64,000 bases of DNA, from NCBI GenBank assembly GCA_016214145.1, contig JACRPA010000006.1, forward strand, positions 248,001 to 312,000, written 5' to 3'. The notes under the pieces were generated by a model. It did not search any database. It had not been told where the DNA came from and worked only from the letters and a program-made list of their open reading frames with translations. The translations under genes and the position numbers were made by a program. The DNA comes from Rhodocyclales bacterium (GTDB taxonomy: Bacteria > Pseudomonadota > Gammaproteobacteria > Burkholderiales > Rhodocyclaceae). This document shows, one piece after another, positions 44,210-55,574 of the stretch (the first letter of the stretch is position 1; each line of letters begins with the position of its first letter).

Positions 44210-44236
44210 TTAGCACTCTAATAAGTAGAGTGCTAA
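44210..44236. promoter_or_regulatory. CIRCE element (HrcA operator) before rpoH
   Basis: TTAGCACTC, nine bases, GAGTGCTAA: an exact match to the CIRCE consensus, 25 bases upstream of the rpoH ATG. HrcA would bind it and repress in the absence of heat stress, placing the heat-shock sigma factor under HrcA control. No sigma70 promoter could be placed confidently around it. HrcA itself is not encoded in the window. Confidence 0.95.
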
Positions 44237-44293
44237 TGCATGGAGAAGTTCCCCATGGAAACGCCAAATAACCTGATGATTTATAGTGGATAG

Positions 44294-45190
44294 TCAGTCC
44301 CGCAGATGGCGGGAAAGAGAGAGCCAGGCACCTGCCCAACCGAGCAGGGCGGCCAAGCCAAAGAGCAGGGCCGAATCGGCCAGGGGCAGGATGTGCAGGG
44401 CAAACTCGATGCCATACAGGGAAGCCAATTCGGCTACCGGCCCGCGCAGCAACAGGGTCGCGACGAGGACGGCGCCCCACGCCACCAGGCCGCCGGCCAA
44501 GCCTTGCAGGGCGCCGAAATAGTAGAACGGGCGACGAATGAAGGCGTCGGTGGCGCCGAGCAGCCGGCTCACCTCGATTTCCGCCCCCTGCGTAAGAATC
44601 TGCAAGCGAATGGTGTTGAAGGTGACGGCAATGAGGGCAATGCCCAGCACGGCGGCGAGGAAGGTGACGGCCAGGCGCGCAAGGCGCAGCAGGGCATCGA
44701 GCTTCTTCACCCAGGCCGAATCGAGCTGTACATGCTCGACCCTCGGATATTTCGCGAACTCGGCGCGCATGGCCTCGAGGATTGCGGGCGCCTCATCGCG
44801 CGGCACCACGACGAAGGCATCCGGGAAAGGATTGCGCGGCAGACTCTCGATCACTTCGCCAAGCCCTTCGCTGGCTTTCAATCGCTTCAAGGTGTCCTCG
44901 CGCGGCACGAAGCGCACCTCGCGCGTCTGCGCGTGCTTGCGCAGGCGGGATTCGATTTCGGTTGCATCCTTGCGGGCCGCGTCCAGCGCCATGAACACCG
45001 ATAACTGCGGCGTCGCGGCGATGCGCTGTGCCAGGCGCTGGAAATTGGCGAGCAGCATTTCGCCCCCCGCCGGAAGCGCCAGGGCGATGCCCACCACCAG
45101 GGCGCCGAGCACGGTATTGAGCGGGGTGGCCGCCAGGCGGCGCAGCGCCTGCTCGGCAGCCTGGCGGTGGTGCAGCAGCCAGCCCTTCAT
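44294..45190 (-). CDS. ftsX: cell division ABC transporter subunit FtsX
   Basis: A 298-residue membrane protein with a cytoplasmic N-terminus, a first helix near residues 28-45, a periplasmic domain (about residues 55-165, VRFVPREDTLKRLKASEGLGE), and three C-terminal helices typical of FtsX. With FtsE it activates septal peptidoglycan hydrolases. ATG 45190 overlaps the ftsE stop (ATGA). A longer frame upstream overlaps ftsE and is not coding. It ends 108 bases before rpoH. Confidence 0.93.
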   Translation of the reverse strand: MKGWLLHHRQAAEQALRRLAATPLNTVLGALVVGIALALPAGGEMLLANFQRLAQRIAATPQLSVFMALDAARKDATEIESRLRKHAQTREVRFVPREDTLKRLKASEGLGEVIESLPRNPFPDAFVVVPRDEAPAILEAMRAEFAKYPRVEHVQLDSAWVKKLDALLRLARLAVTFLAAVLGIALIAVTFNTIRLQILTQGAEIEVSRLLGATDAFIRRPFYYFGALQGLAGGLVAWGAVLVATLLLRGPVAELASLYGIEFALHILPLADSALLFGLAALLGWAGAWLSLSRHLRD

Positions 45191-45840
45191 GGCGCAAGCC
45201 TGCCGTGGGAGAGCGAAACGCGCCGTGTCATATAGGGAGCGAACAGCGCCTCGTGGTGGGTGGCCACCAGCACGGTGACGCCGACCTGGTTGAACGAATG
45301 AAACATCGCCGCAATGTCGCTGGCGGTGTCGTCGTCCAGATGCGCGGTCGGCTCGTCGGCGATGAGGATCGAAGGCCGCGCTACCACGGCGCGGGCGATG
45401 GCCAGGCGCTGCTGTTCGCCGCCGGAGAGCGCCACCGGCATGGCCTTTTCCCGATCGAGCAGGCCGACCTTGTCGAGCGCCGCGCGGACGCGGCGCCCGG
45501 CGTCGCGCGGCGCAACGCCGGCGATGGCCAGCGGCAGCATGACGTTGTCGAAGACATTGCGATCGAACAGCAGTTTCTGGTCCTGGAAGATCATGCCGAG
45601 ATTGCGGCGCAGGAAAGGCACGGCGGCGCGCTTCAGGGCAGACACGTTTTGGCCATTGACGACGACCGCGCCCAGCGTCGGACGCTCGATGGCAGGAATC
45701 AGCCTGAGCAATGTGCTCTTGCCGGCGCCGGAGTGCCCCGAGAGGATCACCATTTCGCCGGTTTCGACGGCAAGCGACAGATCGGCCAGCGCCGTAATGC
45801 CGCCCGGGTAGCGCTTGCTGACTTGCTCGAAGCGGATCAC
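45187..45840 (-). CDS. ftsE: cell division ABC transporter ATPase FtsE
   Basis: A 217-residue ABC ATPase. It has Walker A SGHSGAGKSTLLR at about residues 35-47, signature VALSGGEQQRLAIARAV and Walker B SILIADEPTAHLD. It powers FtsX in the divisome. The gene overlaps ftsY and ftsX by four bases each, a tightly coupled operon identical in order to other proteobacteria. Confidence 0.96.
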   Translation of the reverse strand: MIRFEQVSKRYPGGITALADLSLAVETGEMVILSGHSGAGKSTLLRLIPAIERPTLGAVVVNGQNVSALKRAAVPFLRRNLGMIFQDQKLLFDRNVFDNVMLPLAIAGVAPRDAGRRVRAALDKVGLLDREKAMPVALSGGEQQRLAIARAVVARPSILIADEPTAHLDDDTASDIAAMFHSFNQVGVTVLVATHHEALFAPYMTRRVSLSHGRLAP

Positions 45841-46814
45841 GATCGGCCGGCCGGCTCGAACAGCGCGGCGACGAACTCGATCGCCGAAAAAGGCTGCAGG
45901 TCGTCGATGCCCTCGCCGACGCCGATGTAGCGCAACGCAACGGGGTGACCTGCAGGCAACTGACGGGCGATGGCGGCGATGACGCCGCCCTTGGCGGAGC
46001 CGTCCAGTTTGGTGACGACAAGGCCGGTGACGCCGATGGCCGCATCGAAGGCCTTGACCTGGGCCAGTGCGTTCTGGCCGATGTTGGCATCCAGCACAAG
46101 CAGCACCTCATGCGGCGCCGTCGGATCAGCCTTGGCGATGACGCGCTTGACCTTGGCGATTTCCTCCATCAGATGCAATTGGGTCGGCAGCCGGCCGGCG
46201 GTGTCGGCCAGCACCACATCGATGCCGCGTGCCCTGGCGGCATTCACGGCATCGAAAATGACCGCAGCCGCATCGCCCGATTCCTGCGCGACCACCGTGA
46301 CGTTGTTGCGCTCCCCCCAGATGGCCAACTGCTCGCGGGCGGCGGCGCGGAAGGTGTCGCCGGCGGCCAGCAGCACCGACTTGCCCTGCGCCTGGAAGTG
46401 CTTCGCCAGCTTGCCGATGGAGGTCGTCTTGCCCGAGCCGTTCACGCCGGCGATCATGACGATGAAGGGTTTGTGTGCGGAGACATCCAACGGCTGTTCC
46501 AGGGGCGTCAGCAGTCTCAGCAGAATGTCGGCCAGTGCCTGTTGCAATTGATCGCCGGTCTCCAGCTTGTCGCGGCGCACGGTGGCCTTCAGTTCGTCGA
46601 GCAGATATTGGGTGGTGCCGACGCCGATGTCGGCCATGAGCAGCGTCGTTTCCAGCTCCTCCAGCATCTCGTCGTCGATTCGCCCGCGGCCGAACAGGCC
46701 GGCGAGCTGGCCGCCGAGCTGGGCGCGGGTGCGCGAGAGTCCGGCCTTGAGCCTTTCGGTCCAGGAGGGCCGCGCCTCGGCGGGCGTGTCGGACTTCTTC
46801 AGGAAACCAAACAT
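45837..46814 (-). CDS. ftsY: signal recognition particle receptor FtsY
   Basis: A 325-residue SRP-GTPase. It starts [11 protein letters not shown] with a short acidic/basic N region. The NG domain has G1 [16 protein letters not shown]3 [13 protein letters not shown] and G4 [13 protein letters not shown]. It docks SRP-bound ribosomes at the membrane. ATG 46814 fits the family; an ATG 8 codons upstream is possible. It heads the ftsYEX operon and is divergent from the M16 peptidase pair. Confidence 0.96.
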   Translation of the reverse strand: MFGFLKKSDTPAEARPSWTERLKAGLSRTRAQLGGQLAGLFGRGRIDDEMLEELETTLLMADIGVGTTQYLLDELKATVRRDKLETGDQLQQALADILLRLLTPLEQPLDVSAHKPFIVMIAGVNGSGKTTSIGKLAKHFQAQGKSVLLAAGDTFRAAAREQLAIWGERNNVTVVAQESGDAAAVIFDAVNAARARGIDVVLADTAGRLPTQLHLMEEIAKVKRVIAKADPTAPHEVLLVLDANIGQNALAQVKAFDAAIGVTGLVVTKLDGSAKGGVIAAIARQLPAGHPVALRYIGVGEGIDDLQPFSAIEFVAALFEPAGRS

Positions 46815-46897
46815 GAATGCGGCGGTCAGTATCGGCACGGGGCCGATCCCCGTGCGAAAATGGCAAGGACGATTTTAGCAGAAGCAGGCAAATCCCC

Positions 46898-48268
46898 ATG
46901 ACGAGAAGACTGTTGTTCGGACGATTGTATTTCGCGGCGCTGGCCCTGTCGGCAACGGCAGCACTGGCCAATCCCGTCGAGAAGACGCTGGCCAACGGCC
47001 TGCGCGTCATCGTGCAGGAGGACCGCCGCGCGCCGACCGCGGTGCACATGGTGTGGTACCGCGCCGGCAGCATGGACGAGGTGGACGGCACTTCCGGCGT
47101 CGCCCACGTCCTCGAGCACATGATGTTCAAGGGTACGAAGCACCTCAAGCCGGGAGAGTTCAACAAGCGTGTCGCCGCCGCGGGCGGCCGAGACAACGCC
47201 TTCACCAGCCTCGACTACACCGCCTATTTCCAGCAGGTGCCGGCAAAGCGGCTCGGCGACATGATGGCCCTTGAGGCCGACCGCATGGCCAATCTGGTGC
47301 TCGGCGCGAAGGAGTTCGAGCAGGAAATCAAGGTCGTCATGGAAGAGCGGCGCTTGCGCACCGAGGACAATCCGCAGGCACTGGTGCACGAGAGGCAGAT
47401 GGCGGCCGCTTTCCAGGCGCACCCCTACCGCCGGCCCATCATCGGCTGGATGAACGACCTGGAGAACATGACGGCGGCGGATGCACGCGACTGGTACCGC
47501 CGCTGGTATGCGCCGAACAACGCCTACGTGATCGTCGTCGGCGACGTGAACAAGGAGGAGGTGTTCCGCCTCGCCGAGAAGCATTACGGCAAGATCCCGC
47601 GCCGCGCCCTGCCCGGCCGCAAGCCGCAGATCGAGCCGGGGCAGATCGGCATCAAGCGCCTGGTCGTCAAGGCGCCGGCCAAGCTGCCCTACCTTTCGAT
47701 GGTCTGGAAGGTGCCGGCGCTGCGCGACCTGAACAAGGAGCGCGAGCCCTATGCCCTGGAGGTGCTCGCCGCCGTGTTCGACGGGCACGAGGGCGCGCGC
47801 TTCGCCCGCAACCTCGTGCGCGGCGCGCAGGTGGCCGTCTCGGCCGGCGCCGGCTACGAGGCCACCGTGCGCGGTGAGGCGCTGTTCAGCGTCGACGGCA
47901 CGCCCGCCGAGGGCAAGACGGTGGCCGACCTGGAAGCGGCGCTGCGCGCCGAGATCGCCCGTGTGGCGACCGAGGGGGTCAGCGCCGAGGAGATCGAGCG
48001 CGTCAAGACGCAGACCATCGCGGCGCAGGTGTACAAGCGCGACTCGATGATGGCGCAGGCCATGGAAATCGGCCGCCTCGAGGCCGCCGGGGTACGCTGG
48101 CGCGACATCGACACCCTGCTGGAGAAGATTCGCAGCGTGACGGCGGAGGAAGTGCAGGCGGTGGCCAAAAAGTACTTTTCCGACGCCAGCCTGACCGTTG
48201 CCGTGCTCGACCCGCAGCCGCTGCCGGAGGGGGCAGCGCAAAAGTCAGTTTCCGCAGTACGGCATTGA
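46898..48268 (+). CDS. M16 family zinc peptidase, catalytic member
   Basis: A 456-residue protein. A signal peptide (residues 1-24, ending ALA) precedes an insulinase fold with the inverted zinc motif HVLEHMMFKG (His70, Glu73, His74) and a downstream Glu. It is probably a periplasmic processing protease acting as a dimer with the neighbour. ATG 46898 is used; a longer frame upstream lacks a signal. It is 83 bases from ftsY, divergent. Confidence 0.9.
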   Translation: MTRRLLFGRLYFAALALSATAALANPVEKTLANGLRVIVQEDRRAPTAVHMVWYRAGSMDEVDGTSGVAHVLEHMMFKGTKHLKPGEFNKRVAAAGGRDNAFTSLDYTAYFQQVPAKRLGDMMALEADRMANLVLGAKEFEQEIKVVMEERRLRTEDNPQALVHERQMAAAFQAHPYRRPIIGWMNDLENMTAADARDWYRRWYAPNNAYVIVVGDVNKEEVFRLAEKHYGKIPRRALPGRKPQIEPGQIGIKRLVVKAPAKLPYLSMVWKVPALRDLNKEREPYALEVLAAVFDGHEGARFARNLVRGAQVAVSAGAGYEATVRGEALFSVDGTPAEGKTVADLEAALRAEIARVATEGVSAEEIERVKTQTIAAQVYKRDSMMAQAMEIGRLEAAGVRWRDIDTLLEKIRSVTAEEVQAVAKKYFSDASLTVAVLDPQPLPEGAAQKSVSAVRH

Positions 48269-48279
48269 AAGATCATTCC

Positions 48280-49569
48280 ATGAAAAGACTTCTGATGGCT
48301 TGCCTGCTGGGCGCGGCCGCAACGCTGGTGCAGGCGGGCGCGAAAATCGAGCAGTGGGCCACGCCCGCCGGCGCCCGCGTGGTGTTCGTCGAGAGCCGCG
48401 TCGTGCCGATCCTCGACGTGCAGGTGGACTTCGCCGCGGGCGGCGCCTATGCGCCGGCGGACAAGACCGGCCTTGCCGGCCTTACGCGCAGCCTGCTCGA
48501 CATGGGTGCCGGCGGACTCGACGAGGAAAAAATCGCCGACCGGCTCGCCGACATCGGCGCCCGGCTGGGCGGCGGCGCCGACCTCGACCGCGCCAGCATT
48601 TCCCTGCGCAGCCTGTCCTCGCCGCGCGAGCGCGAGGCGGCGCTGGAACTGATGCGGCTGGTGCTGCAGCAGCCGGCCTTTCCGGCCGCCGTGCTCGATC
48701 GCGAAAAGGCGCGCACCATCGCCGGCATTCGCGAGTCCGACACGCGCCCGGCGAGCATCGCCGCCAAGCGATTCTTCGCGGCCCTCTATCCGGAGCATCC
48801 CTACGGCCGGTCCGCCACCGTCGAGAGCGTCGAAAGGATCACGCGCGAGGACGTGGCGGCCTTCTATCGGGCGCATTACGGCGCACGCCGCGCCGTCATT
48901 TCCATCATCGGCGACCTTTCCCGGGCCGAGGCCGAGGAGATCGCCCGGCGCCTGACGGAAGGCCTGCCGGACGCCCCGGCGGAAGTCAGCCTGCCGGAGA
49001 CGGCGATGCCGGCGCGCAACACCGTGCGCGTCGACCATCCGGCCACGCAGGCGCACATCCACCTTGGACTGCCTGCCGTGCGCCGCGGTGATCCGGATTA
49101 CATTCCGCTCCTCGTCGGCAACTACATCCTCGGCGGCGGCGGCTTCGTCTCGCGCCTGATGAAGGAGGTGCGCGAGAAGCGCGGCTACGCCTACAGTGTC
49201 TACAGCTACTTCCAACCGCAGAAGCAGCCCGGACCCTTCCAGGTCGGGCTGCAGACCAAGCGCGAGCAGGCCCGTGACGCGCTCAAGGTGGTCGAGGACG
49301 TGCTGGCCGATTTCCTCGCCCGCGGGCCGAGCGAGGAGGAACTCGGCGCGGCGCGACGCAACCTGGCCGACGGCTTCCCGCTGCGCATCGACAGCAACCG
49401 CAAGCTGCTCGAATACCTCGCGGTGATCGGTTTCTACAACCTGCCGCTCAGCTATCTCGACGACTTCCCGCGCAAGGTGGAGGCGGTGACTGTCGCCGAT
49501 ATCCGCGCGGCGTTCGCCCGGCATGTGAAGCCGGAGCACTTCGTCACGGTGATCGTCGCCGGAGACTGA
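48280..49569 (+). CDS. M16 family protein, non-catalytic partner
   Basis: A 429-residue insulinase-fold protein with a signal peptide (MKRLLMACLLGAAATLVQAG). At the place of HxxEH it reads LAGLTRSLLDMG, so the zinc site is lost. Such proteins pair with a catalytic M16 subunit, as the gene 12 bases upstream would provide. It may recognise substrate. The start at ATG 48280 (TTG 48265 is an alternative) follows the first gene closely, so the two are co-expressed. Confidence 0.88.
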   Translation: MKRLLMACLLGAAATLVQAGAKIEQWATPAGARVVFVESRVVPILDVQVDFAAGGAYAPADKTGLAGLTRSLLDMGAGGLDEEKIADRLADIGARLGGGADLDRASISLRSLSSPREREAALELMRLVLQQPAFPAAVLDREKARTIAGIRESDTRPASIAAKRFFAALYPEHPYGRSATVESVERITREDVAAFYRAHYGARRAVISIIGDLSRAEAEEIARRLTEGLPDAPAEVSLPETAMPARNTVRVDHPATQAHIHLGLPAVRRGDPDYIPLLVGNYILGGGGFVSRLMKEVREKRGYAYSVYSYFQPQKQPGPFQVGLQTKREQARDALKVVEDVLADFLARGPSEEELGAARRNLADGFPLRIDSNRKLLEYLAVIGFYNLPLSYLDDFPRKVEAVTVADIRAAFARHVKPEHFVTVIVAGD

Positions 49570-49574
49570 TTGCC

Positions 49575-50864
<1,290 letters not shown>

Positions 50865-50871
50865 GACCTGT

Positions 50872-52824
50872 TCAGGCCGCGGCCGCCGCGGCCACCTTAG
50901 CCTCGGTATGCAATGTGTCGCGCAGCGCCGTGGCGATGCCGTTCAGTTCCGCCAGCTGCACTTCCAGCGTCGCCTGCATCTGCGCCAGTTCGCGCACGCG
51001 GTCTTCCAGCGTGTCGGTGGCCTGATGGATGCGCTTGACGCTTTCCAGCCGCCGCTTCAGTTGCAGCTGGTATTCGCGCACCTGGGTCTCCAGGGGCGCC
51101 ATGACGGCGCGCAGCCAGTGGTCCACATCCCGGTTAATCAGTTCGAAGGCCCGTCGCACCTGCGTCGCCACGGTCTCGAAGAAGCGCTGGGTGAGGCCGC
51201 GCTTGGCATGCGTCACCATGTTGAGCAGGGTGTTGAAATGGGCATTGAAGCCTTTTTCCAGCCGGTTGATTTCCTTCTCGTAGCGCAACAGTGAAAAAGG
51301 CGCCGGCGCGGCCAGCTTCATGCCGTGCTCGGTGGAGAACCGCTCGTACATCGCCTCCATCATTTTCGTAATCTCGGCGATTTCGCCGGACGACTTTTCC
51401 AGGTTGGAGTGCACATGGCGGAAGAAGCTCTTCATCGCGTCGCGCAGATTCTTCGTGAACGCAGCCTCCAGCATGGTTTCCCGTGTGCGGCGCGTTTCGT
51501 CGCGCAAGGCATCCATGCCCAGATGCGAGTAGAGATTGTTGGTGAGCTGGGAGAACACGCTCCTCACGGCATAGTAGCGCTGCAGGCCCTTTTCAAATTC
51601 GTCCTTTTCCGCCTTGACCTTGCGCATCATGTACTCGATGACGCTCTGGTTCTTGCCGCGCAGGTCGGAGAGCTCGGAAAGCTGCTCGATAACGCCCCGC
51701 CGGCGCGTTTCCAGCAGGGAGCGGGTGCGGGTGATGAGATCCGCCGCCTCGCTCTCGGTGTTGTCGCAGACGATGTCCTGCTTGGCCGGTATCAGTTCGG
51801 CGGTGAGCGCCTGCTCCAGCGCCAGCAGCCGGCTTTTTGACAGCAGTTCGGCGTCGCGGTTGATCTTGGCGAGCAGGCCCTTCTGCGCCGAGACGGGGAA
51901 GATATGTGCGGCATCCAGTTCGAGAATTTCCGCCGTGCTGCGCGCCTGGCGGGAGATTTCCTGCTCGATCTCCGCATCGCTGCGGATGCCGTCCCACAAA
52001 CCATCGATCTTGTTGAGCACGGCGATGCGGCCCTTCTGCCGGGTGCGGGCGCCGTTGACATGATCACGCCAGACGGCGAGATCGGACTGGGTCACGCCGG
52101 TGTCGGCGGCCAGGATGAAGAGGATGGCGTGGGCATTGGGCAGTTGCGAAAGCGTCAGTTCCGGCTCGGCGCCGATGGCATTCAGGCCGGGCGTATCGAG
52201 GATCACCAATCCCTGCTCAAGCAGCGGGTGCGGGAAATTGATGACCGCATGGCGCCAGCAGGGGATCTCTACCAGGCCTTCGGCGTCAGGCTTGAGGCCC
52301 TCCTTTCCTTCAGCATCGATGGAGAAGCCGAGCTTGGCTGCCAGCTCCTGCGTCACGCGCTTCTGTTCGCCGACGCGGGCAAGCGCCGCGTGCATGGCTT
52401 CCGACGAGGCGGTATCCAGCGCGACGATGCGCCACTCCTCGGGGAAGCGCTTGAACTCGGCCACACTGGCGTTTGTCGAGCGCGACTCGATCGGCAGCAG
52501 CTCGATCGTGGGCGGCTTGCCTGCTTCGAAAAGAAGCTCGGTCGGGCACATGGTGGTGCGCCCGGCGCTCGACGGCAGGATGCGGTTGCCGTAGTCGCCG
52601 AAGAAAATGGCGTTGATGAGTTCGGATTTGCCGCGCGAAAACTCGGCGACGAAGGCGATGATGAGCTTGTCCTCGCGCAGGCGTTCCAGCAGCTGCTGCA
52701 GGCGCAACTCGCTTTGCGCATCGCCAAGCTCGTTTTCGGTTAGCCAGTTGTGCAGGCTTAGCAGGTTCTCGGAGACTGCCTGACGCCAACTGCTGTATGC
52801 GGAAAAGTGCTGGACAAGCCCCAT
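50872..52824 (-). CDS. bacterial dynamin-like GTPase
   Basis: A 650-residue protein. The P-loop is FVAEFSRGKSELINA (Gly65, Lys66, Ser67), the switch/G3 region is LVILDTPGLNAIG and G4 is IAVLNKIDGLWD. The second half is long helical and coiled-coil, with an Ala-rich C-terminus. Bacterial dynamin-like proteins bind and remodel membranes. I cannot tell the process. It is a single gene between a ferredoxin and mutM. The size fits the family. Confidence 0.85.
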   Translation of the reverse strand: MGLVQHFSAYSSWRQAVSENLLSLHNWLTENELGDAQSELRLQQLLERLREDKLIIAFVAEFSRGKSELINAIFFGDYGNRILPSSAGRTTMCPTELLFEAGKPPTIELLPIESRSTNASVAEFKRFPEEWRIVALDTASSEAMHAALARVGEQKRVTQELAAKLGFSIDAEGKEGLKPDAEGLVEIPCWRHAVINFPHPLLEQGLVILDTPGLNAIGAEPELTLSQLPNAHAILFILAADTGVTQSDLAVWRDHVNGARTRQKGRIAVLNKIDGLWDGIRSDAEIEQEISRQARSTAEILELDAAHIFPVSAQKGLLAKINRDAELLSKSRLLALEQALTAELIPAKQDIVCDNTESEAADLITRTRSLLETRRRGVIEQLSELSDLRGKNQSVIEYMMRKVKAEKDEFEKGLQRYYAVRSVFSQLTNNLYSHLGMDALRDETRRTRETMLEAAFTKNLRDAMKSFFRHVHSNLEKSSGEIAEITKMMEAMYERFSTEHGMKLAAPAPFSLLRYEKEINRLEKGFNAHFNTLLNMVTHAKRGLTQRFFETVATQVRRAFELINRDVDHWLRAVMAPLETQVREYQLQLKRRLESVKRIHQATDTLEDRVRELAQMQATLEVQLAELNGIATALRDTLHTEAKVAAAAAA

Positions 52825-52912
52825 GGCAACTCCAGAAAGTGCTTCAAAAACGCCAATTTAGCACACAAATTCGCGAAATCAATGCAATTGGGAGGCTGCT
52901 ATCGCCCGTTCG

Positions 52913-53725
52913 TCAGCGCTGGCAGCGGGGGCAGTGGAAGGTGGAGCGCTGGCCGAGCCGCAGGGCCCGCACCTTCGCGCCGCAGATGCGGCAGGGCTCG
53001 CCCTCGCGGCCATAGACGAAGTGCTGCTGCTGGAACCAGCCGGAGCCGCCGTCGCTGTGGATGAAGTCGCGCAGGGTGCTGCCGCCGGCGGCCAGCGCCG
53101 CCTTCAACGTGGCCTTGACCGCCTCAACAATGCGCTCGCAGCGCTTGAGCGAGAGCCGGCCGGCCGGGGTGCGCGGGGCGATGCCGGCGCGGAAAAGGCT
53201 TTCCGAAGCGTAGATGTTGCCGACGCCGACGATGGCGTGACTGTCCATGAGGAACAGCTTGATGGCCGTGGAGCGGCCGCGCGTGGCGTCATGGAGCCAC
53301 GCGCCGGTGAAGGTGTCGGACAGAGGCTCGACGCCCAGCGGTGCGATGAGGGGGTGCGCGGCGGCGTCGCCCTTTATCCACAGCACGGCGCCGAAACGGC
53401 GCGGATCGCGCAGACGCAGAGCCTGGTCGCCGAAAACGATGTCGAGATGGTCGTGATTGGCCGGCGGTTCGGCGGCGGGGACGAGGCGCAGGCTGCCCGA
53501 CATGCCCAGGTGCACGATCAGCGTGCCGTGGCCAAGACGGAACAACAGGTATTTGCCGCGCCGGTCGATGCCGTGCAGGGTATGTCCGCTGAGCAGGCGG
53601 CCGAGGGCGCGCGGCAGCGGGTAGCGCAACATGGTGTGGCGCGCGACGACGGCGTCGATTTTCCGGCCGGGCAAGTTCGGCAGCAGGCCACGGCGCGTGA
53701 TTTCGACTTCAGGAAGTTCAGGCAT
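52913..53725 (-). CDS. mutM: formamidopyrimidine-DNA glycosylase
   Basis: A 270-residue repair enzyme. PELPEVEITRRGL supplies the catalytic Pro1-Glu2 after removal of Met. A helix-two-turn-helix is followed by the C-terminal zinc finger CRICG...CPRCQR. It excises 8-oxoguanine and formamidopyrimidines and nicks the strand. It is divergent from the TPR gene by 103 bases. Confidence 0.96.
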   Translation of the reverse strand: MPELPEVEITRRGLLPNLPGRKIDAVVARHTMLRYPLPRALGRLLSGHTLHGIDRRGKYLLFRLGHGTLIVHLGMSGSLRLVPAAEPPANHDHLDIVFGDQALRLRDPRRFGAVLWIKGDAAAHPLIAPLGVEPLSDTFTGAWLHDATRGRSTAIKLFLMDSHAIVGVGNIYASESLFRAGIAPRTPAGRLSLKRCERIVEAVKATLKAALAAGGSTLRDFIHSDGGSGWFQQQHFVYGREGEPCRICGAKVRALRLGQRSTFHCPRCQR

Positions 53726-53828
53726 ACCGAGTTGAGTGCGGTTCGCTTGCCGGAGGTGGCAAAACCCCCTAACATGGGTCGAACATGTTTCGATTCTACG
53801 CCCCGCCCGCTCCCGTTCTTATTCCGAC

Positions 53829-55574
53829 ATGACCGACCAACCCAGCCTTCCCATCCTAGCCGCCGTTGCCGCGGCGCTGGTAGTTACGGCCTGCGCCCAG
53901 GCGCCGGACCGGCGCAGCGGCGAGACCGATCCTGCGCAAACCGTCCGCGAAGCCAAGCCCAAGGAGCGTGCCGAGCCGCTGCCCAAGCAGGAATTGACCG
54001 GACAGATCCTCTATCAGGCGCTGCTCGCCGAAATCGCCGGCCAGCGCGGCAATATCGGGTTGTCCGCCTCGGCCTATCTGGATCTGGCCCGTTCGACGCG
54101 CGATCCACGCGTGGCCCGGCGTGCCGCCGAGATTGCATTGCATGGACGCAATCTGGAAATGGCCTTGCAGGCGTCCCGGCTGTGGGTGGAGCTCGATCCC
54201 GAGTCTTCACAGGCGCGCCAGATGATGGCGGGCCTCCTGGTGAGCGCCAACCGCCTAGACGAGCTGCAACCCCACGTCGCCCAGCTGCTGGCTCAGGAGG
54301 GGGAGAACCTGAGCGACGGACTGCTGCGGCTCAATCGCCTGTTTGCCCGCCATCCGGACAAGAAAGCGGTACTGGCCATTGTTGATCAACTCACTCTGCC
54401 CTATATCGGGCTGGCAGAAGCCCATTTTGCGCGAGCACAGGCCGCGCTCAATGCCGCAGAGTGGCAGCGTGGCGTTGCGGAAGCCGACAAGGCGCTCGCA
54501 TTGCGGCCCGACTGGGACGTGGCCGTGATGCTCAAGGCACAGTTGCAGCGAATGGATTCCCCCGAGACGGCGACTGAAACCCTGCGCGCCTTCCTCGTCC
54601 GCCATCCGCAGGCGCGCGAAGTGCGCCTGCAGTACGCGCGCAGCCTGGTCGGGGCGCGCAAGTTCCCGCAGGCACGTGCCGAGTTCCAGCGCCTGCTGGG
54701 TGATTTCCCGGGCAATGTAGATGTGATTTATGCCGTAGCGGTGCTGTCCATGCAGCTTTCCGACTGGGGCGCGGCTGAGGAAAACTTCAAGAAACTGCTT
54801 GGCAATGACTTTGCCGAGATGGACACCGTGCGGCTCTACCTCGGCCAGATTGCGGAGGAGCGCAAGCGGTACGAGGAAGCTCTGCGCTGGTATGGCGAGG
54901 TCGCGCCGGGGGAGCAGCACCTGGCGGCGCAACTGCGCATCGCCCAATTGCTGGCCAGGCAGGGCAAGCTGGAGGAAGGTCGTCGCCACCTGCGGGACGC
55001 GAGGGAGGCGGGCAATGACGACCGCATTCAGCTCCTGCTGGCTGAAGGGCAGCTCCTGCGCGATGCAGGCCAGGCGAAGGCGGCTTTCGAGCTGCTCGAT
55101 GCCAGTCTCGCAACCCAGCCCGAGCAGCCCGATCTGCTTTACGAGTCAGCGTTGCTGGCAGAAAAGCTCGGCCGGCGCGACGTGCTCGAGAACAATCTTC
55201 GCAAGCTTATCCGCATCAAGCCCGACCATGCGCATGCCTACAATGCGCTCGGCTATTCTCTGGCCGAGCGCAACGAGAGGCTGGCGGAGGCGGAGCAGTT
55301 GATCGTCAAGGCGCTGCAACTGTCGCCCGACGATCCTTTCATCATCGACAGCATGGGTTGGGTGCTCTACCGAAAGGGCGACAATGCCGGAGCGCTGAGC
55401 CACCTCCAGCGGGCCTTCTCGATCCGGCCCGATCCGGAAATTGCCGCCCACCTTGGCGAAGTACTGTGGGCGGCCGGCCGTCGCGACGAGGCGAAAAAGA
55501 CCTGGCAGGAGGCGGCGAAAGCCAATCCCGGCAATGAAGTCCTGGCCGAGGTCATCAAGCGTTTTTCCCCCTGA
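53829..55574 (+). CDS. tetratricopeptide repeat lipoprotein
   Basis: A 581-residue protein. The N-terminus MTDQPSLPILAAVAAALVVTAC reads as a lipoprotein signal with VTAC lipobox (cut before Cys22). The rest is tandem TPR helices from about residue 55 to the end, including AYNALGYSLAERNERLAEAEQLI and DSMGWVLYRKGDNAGAL near the C-terminus. It is probably an outer-membrane scaffold protein encoded just upstream of lolB, a common betaproteobacterial arrangement. ATG 53829 fits the signal. The stop overlaps lolB by one base. Confidence 0.88.
   Translation: MTDQPSLPILAAVAAALVVTACAQAPDRRSGETDPAQTVREAKPKERAEPLPKQELTGQILYQALLAEIAGQRGNIGLSASAYLDLARSTRDPRVARRAAEIALHGRNLEMALQASRLWVELDPESSQARQMMAGLLVSANRLDELQPHVAQLLAQEGENLSDGLLRLNRLFARHPDKKAVLAIVDQLTLPYIGLAEAHFARAQAALNAAEWQRGVAEADKALALRPDWDVAVMLKAQLQRMDSPETATETLRAFLVRHPQAREVRLQYARSLVGARKFPQARAEFQRLLGDFPGNVDVIYAVAVLSMQLSDWGAAEENFKKLLGNDFAEMDTVRLYLGQIAEERKRYEEALRWYGEVAPGEQHLAAQLRIAQLLARQGKLEEGRRHLRDAREAGNDDRIQLLLAEGQLLRDAGQAKAAFELLDASLATQPEQPDLLYESALLAEKLGRRDVLENNLRKLIRIKPDHAHAYNALGYSLAERNERLAEAEQLIVKALQLSPDDPFIIDSMGWVLYRKGDNAGALSHLQRAFSIRPDPEIAAHLGEVLWAAGRRDEAKKTWQEAAKANPGNEVLAEVIKRFSP

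Noticed and set aside
46826-48241. A long minus-strand frame opposite the first M16 peptidase
   Set aside because: The peptidase on the plus strand has signal peptide and HxxEH; the antisense has none.
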